Source: an uncultured Eubacterium sp.
Lineage (GTDB): Bacteria > Bacillota > Clostridia > Lachnospirales > Lachnospiraceae
Direction: 5' to 3'
DNA length: 15,975 bases
Assembly (NCBI GenBank): GCA_910584645.1
Contig: CAJUAU010000020.1
Coordinates: 36,500-52,474, forward strand
The translations under genes and the position numbers were made by a program. The notes under the pieces were generated by a model. It was not told the origin of the DNA, did no database searches, and worked only from the letters and a program-made list of their open reading frames with translations. This document shows, piece after piece, positions 1 through 7,374 of the stretch (positions are counted from its first letter, which is position 1; every line of letters begins with the position of its first letter).

Positions 1-44
1 CTGCACTTCGTGCAGCCCGCGCTGTCGCGCTTTTGCACGTTTCG
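1..44. repeat. 44-bp repeat, copy 1
   Basis: This copy matches bases 69-112 with about two mismatches, giving a direct repeat of period 68. Each copy starts with a perfect 6-bp dyad, CTGCAC-TTC-GTGCAG, followed by a GC-rich CGCGC stretch and TTTTGCACGTTTCG. On the minus strand the dyad loop is C-GAA-G. Copy 1 begins at the window edge, so its outer boundary is unknown. It probably belongs to a dispersed intergenic repeat family, but that is inference. Confidence 0.8.
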
Positions 45-68
45 CCCTCCTTTTTAGCTCTACGTGCC

Positions 69-112
69 CTGCACTTCGTGCAGCACGCGCTGCCGCGCTT
101 TTGCACGTTTCG
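69..112. repeat. 44-bp repeat, copy 2
   Basis: This is the second copy of the 44-bp unit at the left edge, separated from copy 1 by 24 bp of unrelated sequence. It carries the same CTGCAC-TTC-GTGCAG dyad at 69-83. It lies directly downstream of the groL 3' hairpin on the minus strand, so it is transcribed only if groL transcription reads through. Confidence 0.8.
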
Positions 113-113
113 C

Positions 114-180
114 TAAGCCACCCGGTGAAACCAAATGCCTGCCCAGAGGGCAGGCGCTTGGTTTCCTTGCGGGTGGCTTA
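114..180 (-). terminator. Nested hairpin at the groL 3' end
   Basis: Three nested inverted repeats share one axis: 114-123 with 171-180 (10 bp), 127-134 with 158-165 (8 bp) and 137-144 with 148-155 (8 bp, 3-base loop AGA). The outer arm starts at the groL stop codon. The structure should form a long, very stable stem in the groESL mRNA. No U-tract follows on the minus strand, so it could be a transcript-stabilising or processing structure rather than a classical intrinsic terminator. Confidence 0.7.
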
Positions 181-1803
181 CATCATGCCCATGCCTGGGG
201 CTCCGCCAGCAGGCATAGCCGGTGCGTCTTCTTTAATGTTTGCCACTACAGACTCTGTGGTCAGCAGTGTAGAAGCTACGCTGGTAGCGTTCTGCAGTGC
301 ACTTCTTGTCACCTTGGCAGGATCAAGAATTCCATTTTCCACCATATTTACATACTGCTCTGTCAAAGCGTTGAATCCGAGTCCCGGCTCCCCTGCTTTT
401 ACTTTATCTATGATCACAGAACCTTCCAGTCCTGCATTTTCTGCAATCCTGCGAAGCGGGGATTCCAGTGCTTTCAAAATGATGTTGGCCCCGGTCTTCT
501 CGTCGCCTTCCATATCTGAAGCCAGTTTTTCTACTTTCTTGGAAGCGTGGATGTAAGCAGATCCACCACCGGAGATGATTCCCTCTTCTACAGCAGCTCT
601 TGTTGCAGCCAGGGCGTCCTCCATACGAAGTTTAGCCTCCTGCATCTCGGTTTCTGTCGCTGCGCCCACACGGATCACTGCAACACCGCCTGCCAGTTTA
701 GCAAGCCTTTCCTGCAGCTTCTCTCGGTCAAAGTCAGATGTTGTCTCTTCAATCTGTGTGCGGATCTGGGATACCCGGGCATCGATCTCTGCCTTATCTC
801 CCTCGCCGTCAACGATAATGGTATTTTCTTTCTGGACTTTTACGGATTTTGCACGTCCCAGCTGATCCATGGTAGTATCTTTGAGGTCAAGACCAAGCTC
901 CTCTGTGATCACTTCACCACCGGTCAGGATGGCAATATCTTTGAGCATTTCTTTTCTTCTGTCGCCATAGCCCGGAGCTTTCACTGCTACAACCTGGAAG
1001 GTACCGCGAAGTTTATTCAGTACCAGAGTGCTGAGCGCCTCACCCTCAACATCCTCAGCAATGATCAGAAGTTTGGCGCTGGACTGTACCACCTGCTCCA
1101 GCAGCGGAAGAATCTCCTGAATGTTAGAGATCTTCTTATCTGTAATAAGAATATATGGATTCTCAAGGTTTGCTTCCATTTTATCCATATCCGTAGCCAT
1201 ATAAGCGGAAAGATAACCACGGTCAAACTGCATACCTTCTACCAGGTCAAGCTCCGTCTTCATGGTCTTGGATTCTTCGATGGTGATAACACCGTCATTG
1301 GAAACCTTCTCCATCGCGTCTGCCACCATCTCTCCTACCTGGTCATCCCCGGCAGAGATCGCTGCTACTTTTGCGATCTGCTCTTTGCCCTGCAGAGTCT
1401 CACTCATCTCTTTGATAGCGTCAACTGCACAGTCTGTGGCTTTCTTCATTCCTTTGCGGAGAATGATTGGATTAGCACCTGCTGCCAGATTCTTCATCCC
1501 CTCATTGATCATCGCCTGGGCAAGAACAGTAGCTGTCGTTGTACCGTCTCCGGCAACATCATTTGTCTTGGTAGCTACTTCCTTAACCAGCTGGGCTCCC
1601 ATATTCTCAAATGCATCTTCTAACTCAATTTCTTTGGCAATGGTAACACCATCATTGGTGATCAACGGTGCGCCAAAAGATTTATCGAGAACGACATTGC
1701 GTCCCTTTGGTCCCAGTGTTACACGTACAGTATCTGCCAGTTTGTTTACTCCAGTCTCCAGTGCAGATCTGGCTTCTACTCCAAATTTAATTTCTTTTGC
1801 CAT
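178..1803 (-). CDS. groL: GroEL chaperonin (Hsp60)
   Basis: Cytosolic group I chaperonin. It forms double heptameric rings and, with GroES, encloses and refolds client proteins in an ATP-driven cycle. The 541-residue product has the usual family length. It starts MAKEIKFG, carries the nucleotide-binding segment GDGTTTATVLAQ at about residues 85-96 (D86 corresponds to the metal-binding aspartate of E. coli), and ends in a glycine/methionine-rich tail, GGAPGMGMM. The ATG at 1803 is preceded by AGGAGG with 9 bases of spacing, which fixes the start. It is the second gene of the groS-groL operon, 45 bp after groS, under the CIRCE operator upstream of groS. The stop codon lies inside the outer arm of a large hairpin. 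Nothing is missing or unusual in the protein. Identification is essentially certain. Confidence 0.98.
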   Translation of the reverse strand: MAKEIKFGVEARSALETGVNKLADTVRVTLGPKGRNVVLDKSFGAPLITNDGVTIAKEIELEDAFENMGAQLVKEVATKTNDVAGDGTTTATVLAQAMINEGMKNLAAGANPIILRKGMKKATDCAVDAIKEMSETLQGKEQIAKVAAISAGDDQVGEMVADAMEKVSNDGVITIEESKTMKTELDLVEGMQFDRGYLSAYMATDMDKMEANLENPYILITDKKISNIQEILPLLEQVVQSSAKLLIIAEDVEGEALSTLVLNKLRGTFQVVAVKAPGYGDRRKEMLKDIAILTGGEVITEELGLDLKDTTMDQLGRAKSVKVQKENTIIVDGEGDKAEIDARVSQIRTQIEETTSDFDREKLQERLAKLAGGVAVIRVGAATETEMQEAKLRMEDALAATRAAVEEGIISGGGSAYIHASKKVEKLASDMEGDEKTGANIILKALESPLRRIAENAGLEGSVIIDKVKAGEPGLGFNALTEQYVNMVENGILDPAKVTRSALQNATSVASTLLTTESVVANIKEDAPAMPAGGAPGMGMM

Positions 1804-1848
1804 GATAAAATGCCTCCTAAACTAATTTATTCATTGAAAATGGTCTTT

Positions 1849-2136
1849 TTACTCTTCTACTACTGCCACGATATCGTTCTGGCGTACAACTACATATTCC
1901 TGGTCTTCCAGTTTCACATCGGTACCTGCATATTTTGAATAAATAACTTTATCTCCGACCTTTACTTCCATTTTTACTTCTTTTCCATCTACCATACCGC
2001 CTGGACCAACTGCGATCACTTCTGCCTGCTGTGGTTTTTCCTGTGCCTGGCCCGGAAGTACAATACCAGATTTCGTCGTCTCTTCTGCATCTAACTGCTG
2101 TAATACAACTCTGTCACCTAAAGGTATTAATTTCAT
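1849..2136 (-). CDS. groS: GroES co-chaperonin (Hsp10)
   Basis: The heptameric lid of the GroEL chamber, cytosolic. The 95-residue product starts MKLIPLGDRVVLQQ and contains the mobile-loop region around ETTKSGIVLP (about residues 19-28) and the C-terminal VGDKVIYSKYAGT and EYVVVRQNDIVAV segments typical of the family. A TTG codon at 2151 would add five residues. I chose the ATG at 2136 because GGAGG sits 8 bases upstream and because it gives the usual family length and N-terminus. First gene of the groS-groL operon. A CIRCE operator lies between the promoter and this gene, so HrcA repression with heat-shock induction is expected. Confidence 0.97.
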   Translation of the reverse strand: MKLIPLGDRVVLQQLDAEETTKSGIVLPGQAQEKPQQAEVIAVGPGGMVDGKEVKMEVKVGDKVIYSKYAGTDVKLEDQEYVVVRQNDIVAVVEE

Positions 2137-2170
2137 TTCTATTTCCTCCAATCATTCTATTCATATTTTG

Positions 2171-2197
2171 TTAGCACTCTCTCTGGTTGAGTGCTAG
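2171..2197 (-). promoter_or_regulatory. CIRCE operator (HrcA binding site)
   Basis: Inverted repeat TTAGCACTC, a 9-base spacer, then GAGTGCTAG. This matches the CIRCE consensus (TTAGCACTC-N9-GAGTGCTAA) at all but the last position. It lies just downstream of the groS -10 box, at the position where HrcA represses groESL in Firmicutes. hrcA itself is not in this window. Confidence 0.96.
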
Positions 2198-2208
2198 CGA
2201 TTAATCTA

Positions 2209-2237
2209 ATAATAGTCACTTATCCTTTGTTTTGCAA
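2209..2237 (-). promoter_or_regulatory. groSL promoter (sigma-A type)
   Basis: On the minus strand, -35 TTGCAA (2232-2237), 17-bp spacer, -10 TATTAT (2209-2214). Transcription would start about at the edge of the CIRCE element, as is usual for HrcA-controlled groESL operons. Confidence 0.8.
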
Positions 2238-2315
2238 ATCGAAGTGTCTGGTATTTTTTACTATTTTCCTGCTAAAATAATAATATCTTTATATTTCTCC
2301 CGTTTTCTCACTTTT

Positions 2316-2344
2316 TTGCATTTTTTCATAAAATATGTTATAAT
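2316..2344 (+). promoter_or_regulatory. Promoter of the DUF6062 gene
   Basis: -35 TTGCAT (2316-2321), 17-bp spacer, -10 TATAAT (2339-2344), with an extended -10 TG one base before the hexamer. It lies 36 bp before the ATG at 2380. The interval 2137-2379 thus holds two divergent promoters, back to back, and the CIRCE element. Confidence 0.82.
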
Positions 2345-2379
2345 AATCACAGATTAAATATTACAGAAAAGAGGTCGTT

Positions 2380-3120
2380 ATGAAAGAACAGCTTTATACC
2401 ATTCCGGTAAATGATATTTTTGACAAGGATTGTGAATGTCCTGTATGTGCCATAAAAAAATCCCTGGATGACGACGGTGTCGCCTTTGCCATGGGACCGA
2501 GCTATATGGAGGACGATATCCGCCTCACCACCGACAGGATCGGCTTCTGCGCCCATCATATGCAGATGATGTATGACTTTGAAAACCGCCTGGGACTGGC
2601 TCTGGTCCTGGATACTCATATGAAGAATATGATAGAAAACATTGAGTTATTACAAAAGAAGGGAAGAAAAAGTTCCGGCGGACTATTTTCTAAAAAAGAA
2701 GGAACACCTGTATACAACTATACGGAAATGGTCCATCGCTCCTGTTACATCTGCGACCGGATCCGCCACACCTATGAACGCTATATCGCCACGATCTTTT
2801 ATCTATATGAAAATGATCCGGCATTTCAGAAAAAATTCAAAAAATCCAGAGGCTTCTGCCTGGAGCACTATGGAATGCTGTACGAGACAGCTCCGAAATA
2901 TCTCCACGGAAACACTCTGGACACTTTTACAAAGGATCTCGACCGGGTCTTCCTCAGCAATCTGAAAAGAATGGAAGAAGAAGTCTCCTGGTTTATCGAT
3001 AAATTTGACTACCGGAATGTGGACGCCCCCTGGAAGACATCAAAGGATGCCCTGCCCCGCGCCATGGTCAAATGCAATGGCATCTATCACGGCGATGCTC
3101 CATCGGGCTATGACAAATAA
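2380..3120 (+). CDS. DUF6062 family protein with two Cys/His half-sites
   Basis: A 246-residue protein of unknown function that I recognise as DUF6062-like, a family common in Lachnospiraceae. No signal peptide or membrane segment is seen, so it is probably cytosolic. It has two matching metal-site-like modules: CPVC (residues 20-23) with CAHH (57-60), and CYIC (122-125) with CLEH (160-163). Both second halves are preceded by GF. This points to an internal duplication of a C-x2-C...C-x2-H unit, perhaps a structural zinc site; that is inference. The start at 2380 is supported by GAGG seven bases upstream and a strong promoter. It is the only plus-strand gene here, and its last 13 bases overlap the 3' end of the convergent permease gene. 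The function cannot be deduced from the context. Confidence 0.85.
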   Translation: MKEQLYTIPVNDIFDKDCECPVCAIKKSLDDDGVAFAMGPSYMEDDIRLTTDRIGFCAHHMQMMYDFENRLGLALVLDTHMKNMIENIELLQKKGRKSSGGLFSKKEGTPVYNYTEMVHRSCYICDRIRHTYERYIATIFYLYENDPAFQKKFKKSRGFCLEHYGMLYETAPKYLHGNTLDTFTKDLDRVFLSNLKRMEEEVSWFIDKFDYRNVDAPWKTSKDALPRAMVKCNGIYHGDAPSGYDK

Positions 3121-3980
3121 AGTTTCCATATAATATCCAGCACCGTTCCCCAGACTACACCGGATACATAAAGTATACATAAGATGGAAAGGTTTTCTTT
3201 CCATCTTTTATTTGCCCGGAATAAAATAAGCAGTCCCACGCCAGCTCCCACCAAAAGCCCTGACATCATCGTACCGAAGCTGATCATACCTCCGAGAAAC
3301 AGCTGCGTGATCACTACCGATGAAGCACAGTTCGGGATCAGTCCTACGATACCGGCAAGAAGAGGTCCCAGAACCGGATGGCCTGACAAGAACTGTACCA
3401 GACGGGCTTCTCCTCCCAGTTCGATCACAAATCCCAGCAGGATAGAAAACAAAAATACGAAAAGAAATATTTTCACTGTATGCTTCAGCGCCGAGGGGAA
3501 AATCCCCTCTTCACAACCACAGTGTTCACTCTCGCACATACTGTGGATCTCCTTATACCGGATAGGTGAGGGACGGAATCGAAATATAAAATCTACGAGA
3601 AAACCGGTGATCATCCCCAGCACCAGCTTGATTCCGAGAACAACTGCGATGACCCGGACAGACACAGATTCTGAGACAAAGATCGGAAGCATTTCGTCTG
3701 AGGTGGACAAAAAAACCGCGATCAGCGTCCCTGTAGTGATCACACCGCCTGCATAGAGATTGGAGGCGGCAGCCGAAAATCCACACTGAGGGAAAACCCC
3801 CGCTATACTGCCCGCCAGCGGTCCAAGCTTTCCCGCTCTCCGGACAACGGCCCGGGTCTTCGTGCTGGTCTTATGCTCCAGATATTCCATGGTAAGATAT
3901 GTCAGAAATAAAAAGGGTACCAGTTTAAGACTGTCCAGCAATCCATCCAGCAAAATATCCATCAGCATATCCATCGACAT
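3108..3980 (-). CDS. Putative 10-TM heavy-metal/arsenic efflux permease (ArsP_2-like)
   Basis: A 290-residue polytopic membrane protein resembling the ArsP_2 putative heavy-metal exporter family (also annotated as putative arsenic efflux protein or manganese transporter). It has two homologous halves. In each, an LGPL segment leads into a proline-cysteine motif, FPQCGFSAAA (63-72) and IPNCASSVVI (215-224), and then a GG(V/M)I segment. The halves are joined by a cytosol-type loop rich in metal ligands, H146, C149, H153, C154 and C156 (SMCESEHCGCEEG). This suggests transport of a soft metal or metalloid, but the substrate is not established. The ATG at 3980 has GGAG 9 bases upstream; in-frame ATGs at residues 3 and 5 are alternatives. 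It lies 24 bp after the DUF2225 gene, so it is probably co-transcribed with it. No ArsR/MerR regulator is nearby. Confidence 0.82.
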   Translation of the reverse strand: MSMDMLMDILLDGLLDSLKLVPFLFLTYLTMEYLEHKTSTKTRAVVRRAGKLGPLAGSIAGVFPQCGFSAAASNLYAGGVITTGTLIAVFLSTSDEMLPIFVSESVSVRVIAVVLGIKLVLGMITGFLVDFIFRFRPSPIRYKEIHSMCESEHCGCEEGIFPSALKHTVKIFLFVFLFSILLGFVIELGGEARLVQFLSGHPVLGPLLAGIVGLIPNCASSVVITQLFLGGMISFGTMMSGLLVGAGVGLLILFRANKRWKENLSILCILYVSGVVWGTVLDIIWKLYLS

Positions 3981-4004
3981 GTCCTAACTCTCCATCCTCT
4001 TTTA

Positions 4005-4847
4005 TTATTCATCCGCGTCCTGAAGCAGTTCCTTCAGGGCAAGCGCCTTATCCTTAATACGCTTGTTGGCATCTCTTGCCACCAGCACCTTGGACACCCA
4101 GCGCTTCGCCTCTTCATTATTACCGATACGTCTGGCAAGCTCCGCCACCATGTACATCACCGTATACTGATCCATGCCGCACATCGGGAAGGCTTCCTTT
4201 GAAAATGCTGCCTCAAATCCCTCGTGGGCGCTCTCCAAAAACTGGATCTCTTCTTTTAAGTCCTCTGCCACATCCTCTTTTGACGCACCATTTCTCAGCG
4301 CCTCTTCCCTCTTGCCACGGAACAGCCATGCCAGCTTCAGGCAGGTATAAGCGCGCTCACTGGTCTTTCCCTTCTTTACTACCGTGTTCAATAGCGCCAT
4401 TTTATATCTCATGATCGCTTCATCATAAGAGTAGATCTTATCATCCTCTGATTCATATTTAAAATTCTGTGAAATCTGTTCCTTGATCAATTTTGACTGG
4501 GAAGACATCACAAAGTTAAAATACCGGTTCAGAGAAGCATACCCGCATTTTGGGCACAGGATCGCATCGTACTTTAATGGATCGATCCCCTGGTACTTAG
4601 GACGCAGATCCGTATCCGCCGACACCAGCTTTGCCTTTCCTGTACGCACCATCTTACACTTGAATTCAGAATCGCACACCGGACAGGTATAGGATTTATC
4701 AAAGAGCAGATCCTCCTCTGCCATCTCCTTCGGTTTATTTTCATGTTCCTGTCCGCTATTTGTCTCTTTCTTATCCTCGTCATATACCTCGATATCTTTT
4801 TTGACATTCAGTCCCAGACTCTCCAGCCCAGCAAACAAATTACCCAT
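4005..4847 (-). CDS. DUF2225 family protein (zinc-ribbon N-terminus, helical C-terminus)
   Basis: A 280-residue protein of the DUF2225 family, function unknown, probably cytosolic. After an acidic, low-complexity linker (about residues 20-47) comes the family core: CPVC (55-58), the DTDLRPKYQGIDPLKYD block (about 78-93) and CPKCGYA (98-104). The four cysteines probably bind zinc. The C-terminal half (about 130-280) is helical and TPR-like, with the family pattern of a bacterial tetratricopeptide protein (inferred from composition only). I chose the ATG at 4847, which has GAGGG 5-6 bases upstream; the ATG at 4859 has no ribosome binding site. The permease gene follows after 24 bp. No convincing promoter was found in the 100 bp between it and glnS, so readthrough from glnS is possible. 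Confidence 0.85.
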   Translation of the reverse strand: MGNLFAGLESLGLNVKKDIEVYDEDKKETNSGQEHENKPKEMAEEDLLFDKSYTCPVCDSEFKCKMVRTGKAKLVSADTDLRPKYQGIDPLKYDAILCPKCGYASLNRYFNFVMSSQSKLIKEQISQNFKYESEDDKIYSYDEAIMRYKMALLNTVVKKGKTSERAYTCLKLAWLFRGKREEALRNGASKEDVAEDLKEEIQFLESAHEGFEAAFSKEAFPMCGMDQYTVMYMVAELARRIGNNEEAKRWVSKVLVARDANKRIKDKALALKELLQDADE

Positions 4848-4959
4848 AATTACCCTCATTTCTGCGCTGCATTTTTAATATACGCAATGTTTGTGAAGGC
4901 AGCGCCCCGTCACAATATTTGCATAGTTCATGCTTTATCCACATTACTTACTTGTGAAG

Positions 4960-6636
4960 CTATTTCCCAGGACGGTACGAACTCTTAAGCGAAACAATTC
5001 GGTTAAATACTTTGTGTTCTGCCGTCGTGTCCTTAGAGTCCACATTAAAATAGCCATTTCTCATAAATTGGAATTTATCTCCCGGTTCCACATCCAGCAG
5101 CGCCGGTTCTACATAACATTCCTTTAAAATCTTTAAAGAATCCGGATTGATATTTACCGATCCATCTTCATTATAAACGCCTTTTTCCTCATCCACAAGA
5201 TTTTCATACAGACGTATCTCCGCTGTACCCGCTGTCGGTGCGGCAACCCAGTGGATCGTTCCCTTCACCTTTCTTCCGGTAAAGCCCAGGCCGCTCTTTG
5301 TCTCCGGATCATAGGTACAGTGCACCTCCGTCACATTGCCGTCCTCATCGGTGACATAATCCTCACATTTTACAAAGTAAGCGCTCATCAGCCGGACTTC
5401 ATTTCCCGGAAACAGCCGGAAATATTTTCTTGGAGGTTCAATCATAAAGTCTTCTCTCTCAATATATAGTTCCCTGGCAAAAGGCACCTTTCTCGTGCCC
5501 ATCTCCGGATTCTCCTGATTATTCGGTACATCCAGATACTCTACCTGCCCCTCCGGATAATTAGTGATCACAAGTTTTATCGGATCAAGAACCGCCATCA
5601 TCCGGGGCTGCGTCATTTTCAGATCCTCACGGATGCAGTATTCCAGCATCGCATAATCAACGGAACTGTTGCTCTTGGACACCCCGGCCAGCTCCATAAA
5701 CTTACGAATGGAAGAAGCTGTAAATCCCCGACGCCTCAGAGCTGTTATGGATACGAGACGGGGGTCATCCCAACCGTCCACGGTCCCATCCTCCACCAGT
5801 TTCTTAATATACCGTTTTCCGGTGATCACATTGGTCAGGTACATTTTCGCAAACTCGATCTGCCTTGGCGGCACCTCAAACTCACATTCCCGCACAACCC
5901 AGTCGTAAAGGGATCTATGGTCCTCAAACTCCAGCGTGCAGATTGAGTGGCTGATGCCCTCCACTGCATCCTCGATGGGATGCGCAAAATCATACATCGG
6001 ATAAATACACCACTTATCTCCAGTGTTGTGATGGCTGACATGTGCCACCCGGTAAAGGATGGGATCACGCATATTCATATTCGGCGATGACATATCTATT
6101 TTCGCCCGGAGAACCCTCTCTCCATCCTTATACTCTCCATTTTTCATCCGCAAGAACAGATCCAGATTCTCCTCTACAGTACGCTCCCGGTAGGGACTGT
6201 TCTTTCCCGGCTCTGTCAAAGTTCCGCGGTATTCCCGGATCTGATCCGGCGTCAGGTCGCACACATATGCTTTCCCTTTTTTGATCAGCTTCACGGCACA
6301 CTCAAACATTTTGTCAAAATAATCCGAAGCAAAATACACTGGGGGAGTTTCTCCTCCACAGATCCACTTCACATCTTCGAGAATCGAGTGTACAAATTCT
6401 TCTTCTTCCTTCTGGGGATTTGTATCATCAAACCTCAGATTAAATGTTCCTCCGTATTTTTTCGCCAGTCCCTGATTTAAAATTATGGATTTGGCATGTC
6501 CAATATGTAAGTATCCATTTGGCTCTGGCGGAAATCTCGTCATAATATCTTTATAATTACCTGCTTCCAGATCCTTTTCGATCTCCTGCTCAATAAAATT
6601 CTTAGAAATTATCTCTTCTTCTTTCTGTTCTGCCAT
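4960..6636 (-). CDS. glnS: Glutaminyl-tRNA synthetase (class Ic)
   Basis: Charges tRNA-Gln with glutamine in the cytosol. The 558-residue product matches the family length (E. coli 554). It has the catalytic PPEPNGYLHIGHAKS segment (HIGH at 44-47), the RFDDTNP motif (about 68-74), YDFAHPIEDA (about 214-223) and GWDDPR (about 287-292), followed by the beta-barrel anticodon-binding C-terminus with the typical NPDSLK region. The KMSKS-equivalent position reads ITGKR (270-274) instead of the common VMSKR; the lysine is kept. The reading frame is open back to 6744, but the ATG at 6636 (MAEQKEE) has AAGGAGG 11 bases upstream and gives the family length. A promoter lies directly upstream. Because GlnRS is absent from many Firmicutes that use GatCAB, its presence here is a lineage trait rather than universal. 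Confidence 0.95.
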   Translation of the reverse strand: MAEQKEEEIISKNFIEQEIEKDLEAGNYKDIMTRFPPEPNGYLHIGHAKSIILNQGLAKKYGGTFNLRFDDTNPQKEEEEFVHSILEDVKWICGGETPPVYFASDYFDKMFECAVKLIKKGKAYVCDLTPDQIREYRGTLTEPGKNSPYRERTVEENLDLFLRMKNGEYKDGERVLRAKIDMSSPNMNMRDPILYRVAHVSHHNTGDKWCIYPMYDFAHPIEDAVEGISHSICTLEFEDHRSLYDWVVRECEFEVPPRQIEFAKMYLTNVITGKRYIKKLVEDGTVDGWDDPRLVSITALRRRGFTASSIRKFMELAGVSKSNSSVDYAMLEYCIREDLKMTQPRMMAVLDPIKLVITNYPEGQVEYLDVPNNQENPEMGTRKVPFARELYIEREDFMIEPPRKYFRLFPGNEVRLMSAYFVKCEDYVTDEDGNVTEVHCTYDPETKSGLGFTGRKVKGTIHWVAAPTAGTAEIRLYENLVDEEKGVYNEDGSVNINPDSLKILKECYVEPALLDVEPGDKFQFMRNGYFNVDSKDTTAEHKVFNRIVSLKSSYRPGK

Positions 6637-6672
6637 CGCTGAAAAAGCCTCCTTAATACACATATATTGTAT

Positions 6673-6701
6673 ATGATACCACATACAGAGGGAGATTTCA
6701 A
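6673..6701 (-). promoter_or_regulatory. glnS promoter
   Basis: On the minus strand, -35 TTGAAA (6696-6701), 17-bp spacer, -10 TATCAT (6673-6678), about 37 bp upstream of the glnS ATG. It lies inside the part of the long open frame that I excluded from glnS, which supports the downstream start. The short leader has no room for a T-box. Confidence 0.7.
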
Positions 6702-6806
6702 TCCGTAAAATCAAGCATTCGGGAGACACACTTTTTCTATCCACTCCCGGACAGTGCCGGAATACACGTCCCGGTCTATGAATGGCTTCCCTCCAGTCAT
6801 TATTAT

Positions 6807-6861
6807 AAAGGCAGCTGCCTTTGCCTGCAAGCGAACTTGTGCAAAGACGGCTGCCTTTTTT
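6807..6861 (-). terminator. Terminator downstream of the cell wall hydrolase gene
   Basis: Inverted repeat AAAGGCAGC (6807-6815) with GCTGCCTTT (6850-6858). The arms extend inward with a further TTTGC/GCAAA pairing. A T-run follows on the plus strand (to 6861), and TTTATAATAAT follows on the minus strand. Its position 22 bp after the hydrolase stop codon makes it that gene's terminator. It may also work in the other direction. Confidence 0.8.
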
Positions 6862-6882
6862 CTTATCTAATGTATTCCCTTA

Positions 6883-7374
6883 TTATTTGAACTGATGGCC
6901 TCCGATCCGGAGTTTCGGACGGGATAACCTTCCACTGAAGAAGTGATATCTTCTCATGCTGAGTTTTCTTCCTTTATAAGTCACATTTCTCTGACCTTCC
7001 AGTACTTCCTGTGCTGCCTTCATGCAGCTTCTTCTTGCACCATAAGAGTATTTTCCTCTATTTACATTGCGGACCTCTCTGGAAAACTTACCCTGGCGCA
7101 CCGGACTGAACTGTCCTTTCTGCTTGATCACCCGCAGCACCGTATTCGGGAACCTTGAAGATCTTACCCGGTTCATAACTACACATCCCACTGCTACTTT
7201 TCCTGCGTAAGACTGGTTGCCCGCCTCACAGTAAATGATCGCTGCCATATACTTTAAATCTTTGTCCGTATAAGGTTTCTTCGCTGCCTCTGCTGTTGTC
7301 CCCATAAGCAATACGCTTAATGCAACTGCAAAAACAAATGGTATAATGATCTTGAATGCTTTTTTTGAATTCAT
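6883..7374 (-). CDS. Secreted cell wall hydrolase, SleB/CwlJ (Hydrolase_2) family
   Basis: A 163-residue exported enzyme. An N-terminal signal peptide (lysines, hydrophobic core, AEA/A near residues 28-31) is followed directly by a single catalytic domain: AAIIYCEAGNQSYAGKVAVG (about 44-63, E50 the probable catalytic glutamate), VVMNRV (65-70), QFSPV (88-92) and a C-terminal HFFSG...IGGHQF block. This domain is that of the SleB/CwlJ lytic transglycosylases that cleave peptidoglycan, in spore cortex in Bacillus. Here there is no separate peptidoglycan-binding domain, so a role in general wall turnover or in spore germination cannot be decided. The start at 7374 has AGGAG 7 bases upstream. It is a single-gene unit between two terminators. 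Confidence 0.88.
   Translation of the reverse strand: MNSKKAFKIIIPFVFAVALSVLLMGTTAEAAKKPYTDKDLKYMAAIIYCEAGNQSYAGKVAVGCVVMNRVRSSRFPNTVLRVIKQKGQFSPVRQGKFSREVRNVNRGKYSYGARRSCMKAAQEVLEGQRNVTYKGRKLSMRRYHFFSGRLSRPKLRIGGHQFK

Noticed and set aside
1..112. Short CRISPR-like array (repeat-spacer-repeat)
   Set aside because: There are only two 44-bp units, with mismatches and GC-rich internal dyads, one spacer-like gap and no cas genes.
547..1623. A 358-codon open frame on the plus strand across groL
   Set aside because: It is fully antisense to a strongly conserved gene, has a cysteine/phenylalanine-rich composition typical of a shadow frame, and has no recognisable domain or ribosome binding site.
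4864..4905. 7-bp inverted repeat GCGCTGC/GCAGCGC upstream of the DUF2225 gene
   Set aside because: It has a long loop (28 bases), no U-tract and no link to a recognised regulator. It may be chance.
6637..6744. 36-residue N-terminal extension of GlnRS
   Set aside because: It contains the glnS promoter, lacks similarity to GlnRS, and the ATG at 6636 follows AAGGAGG.
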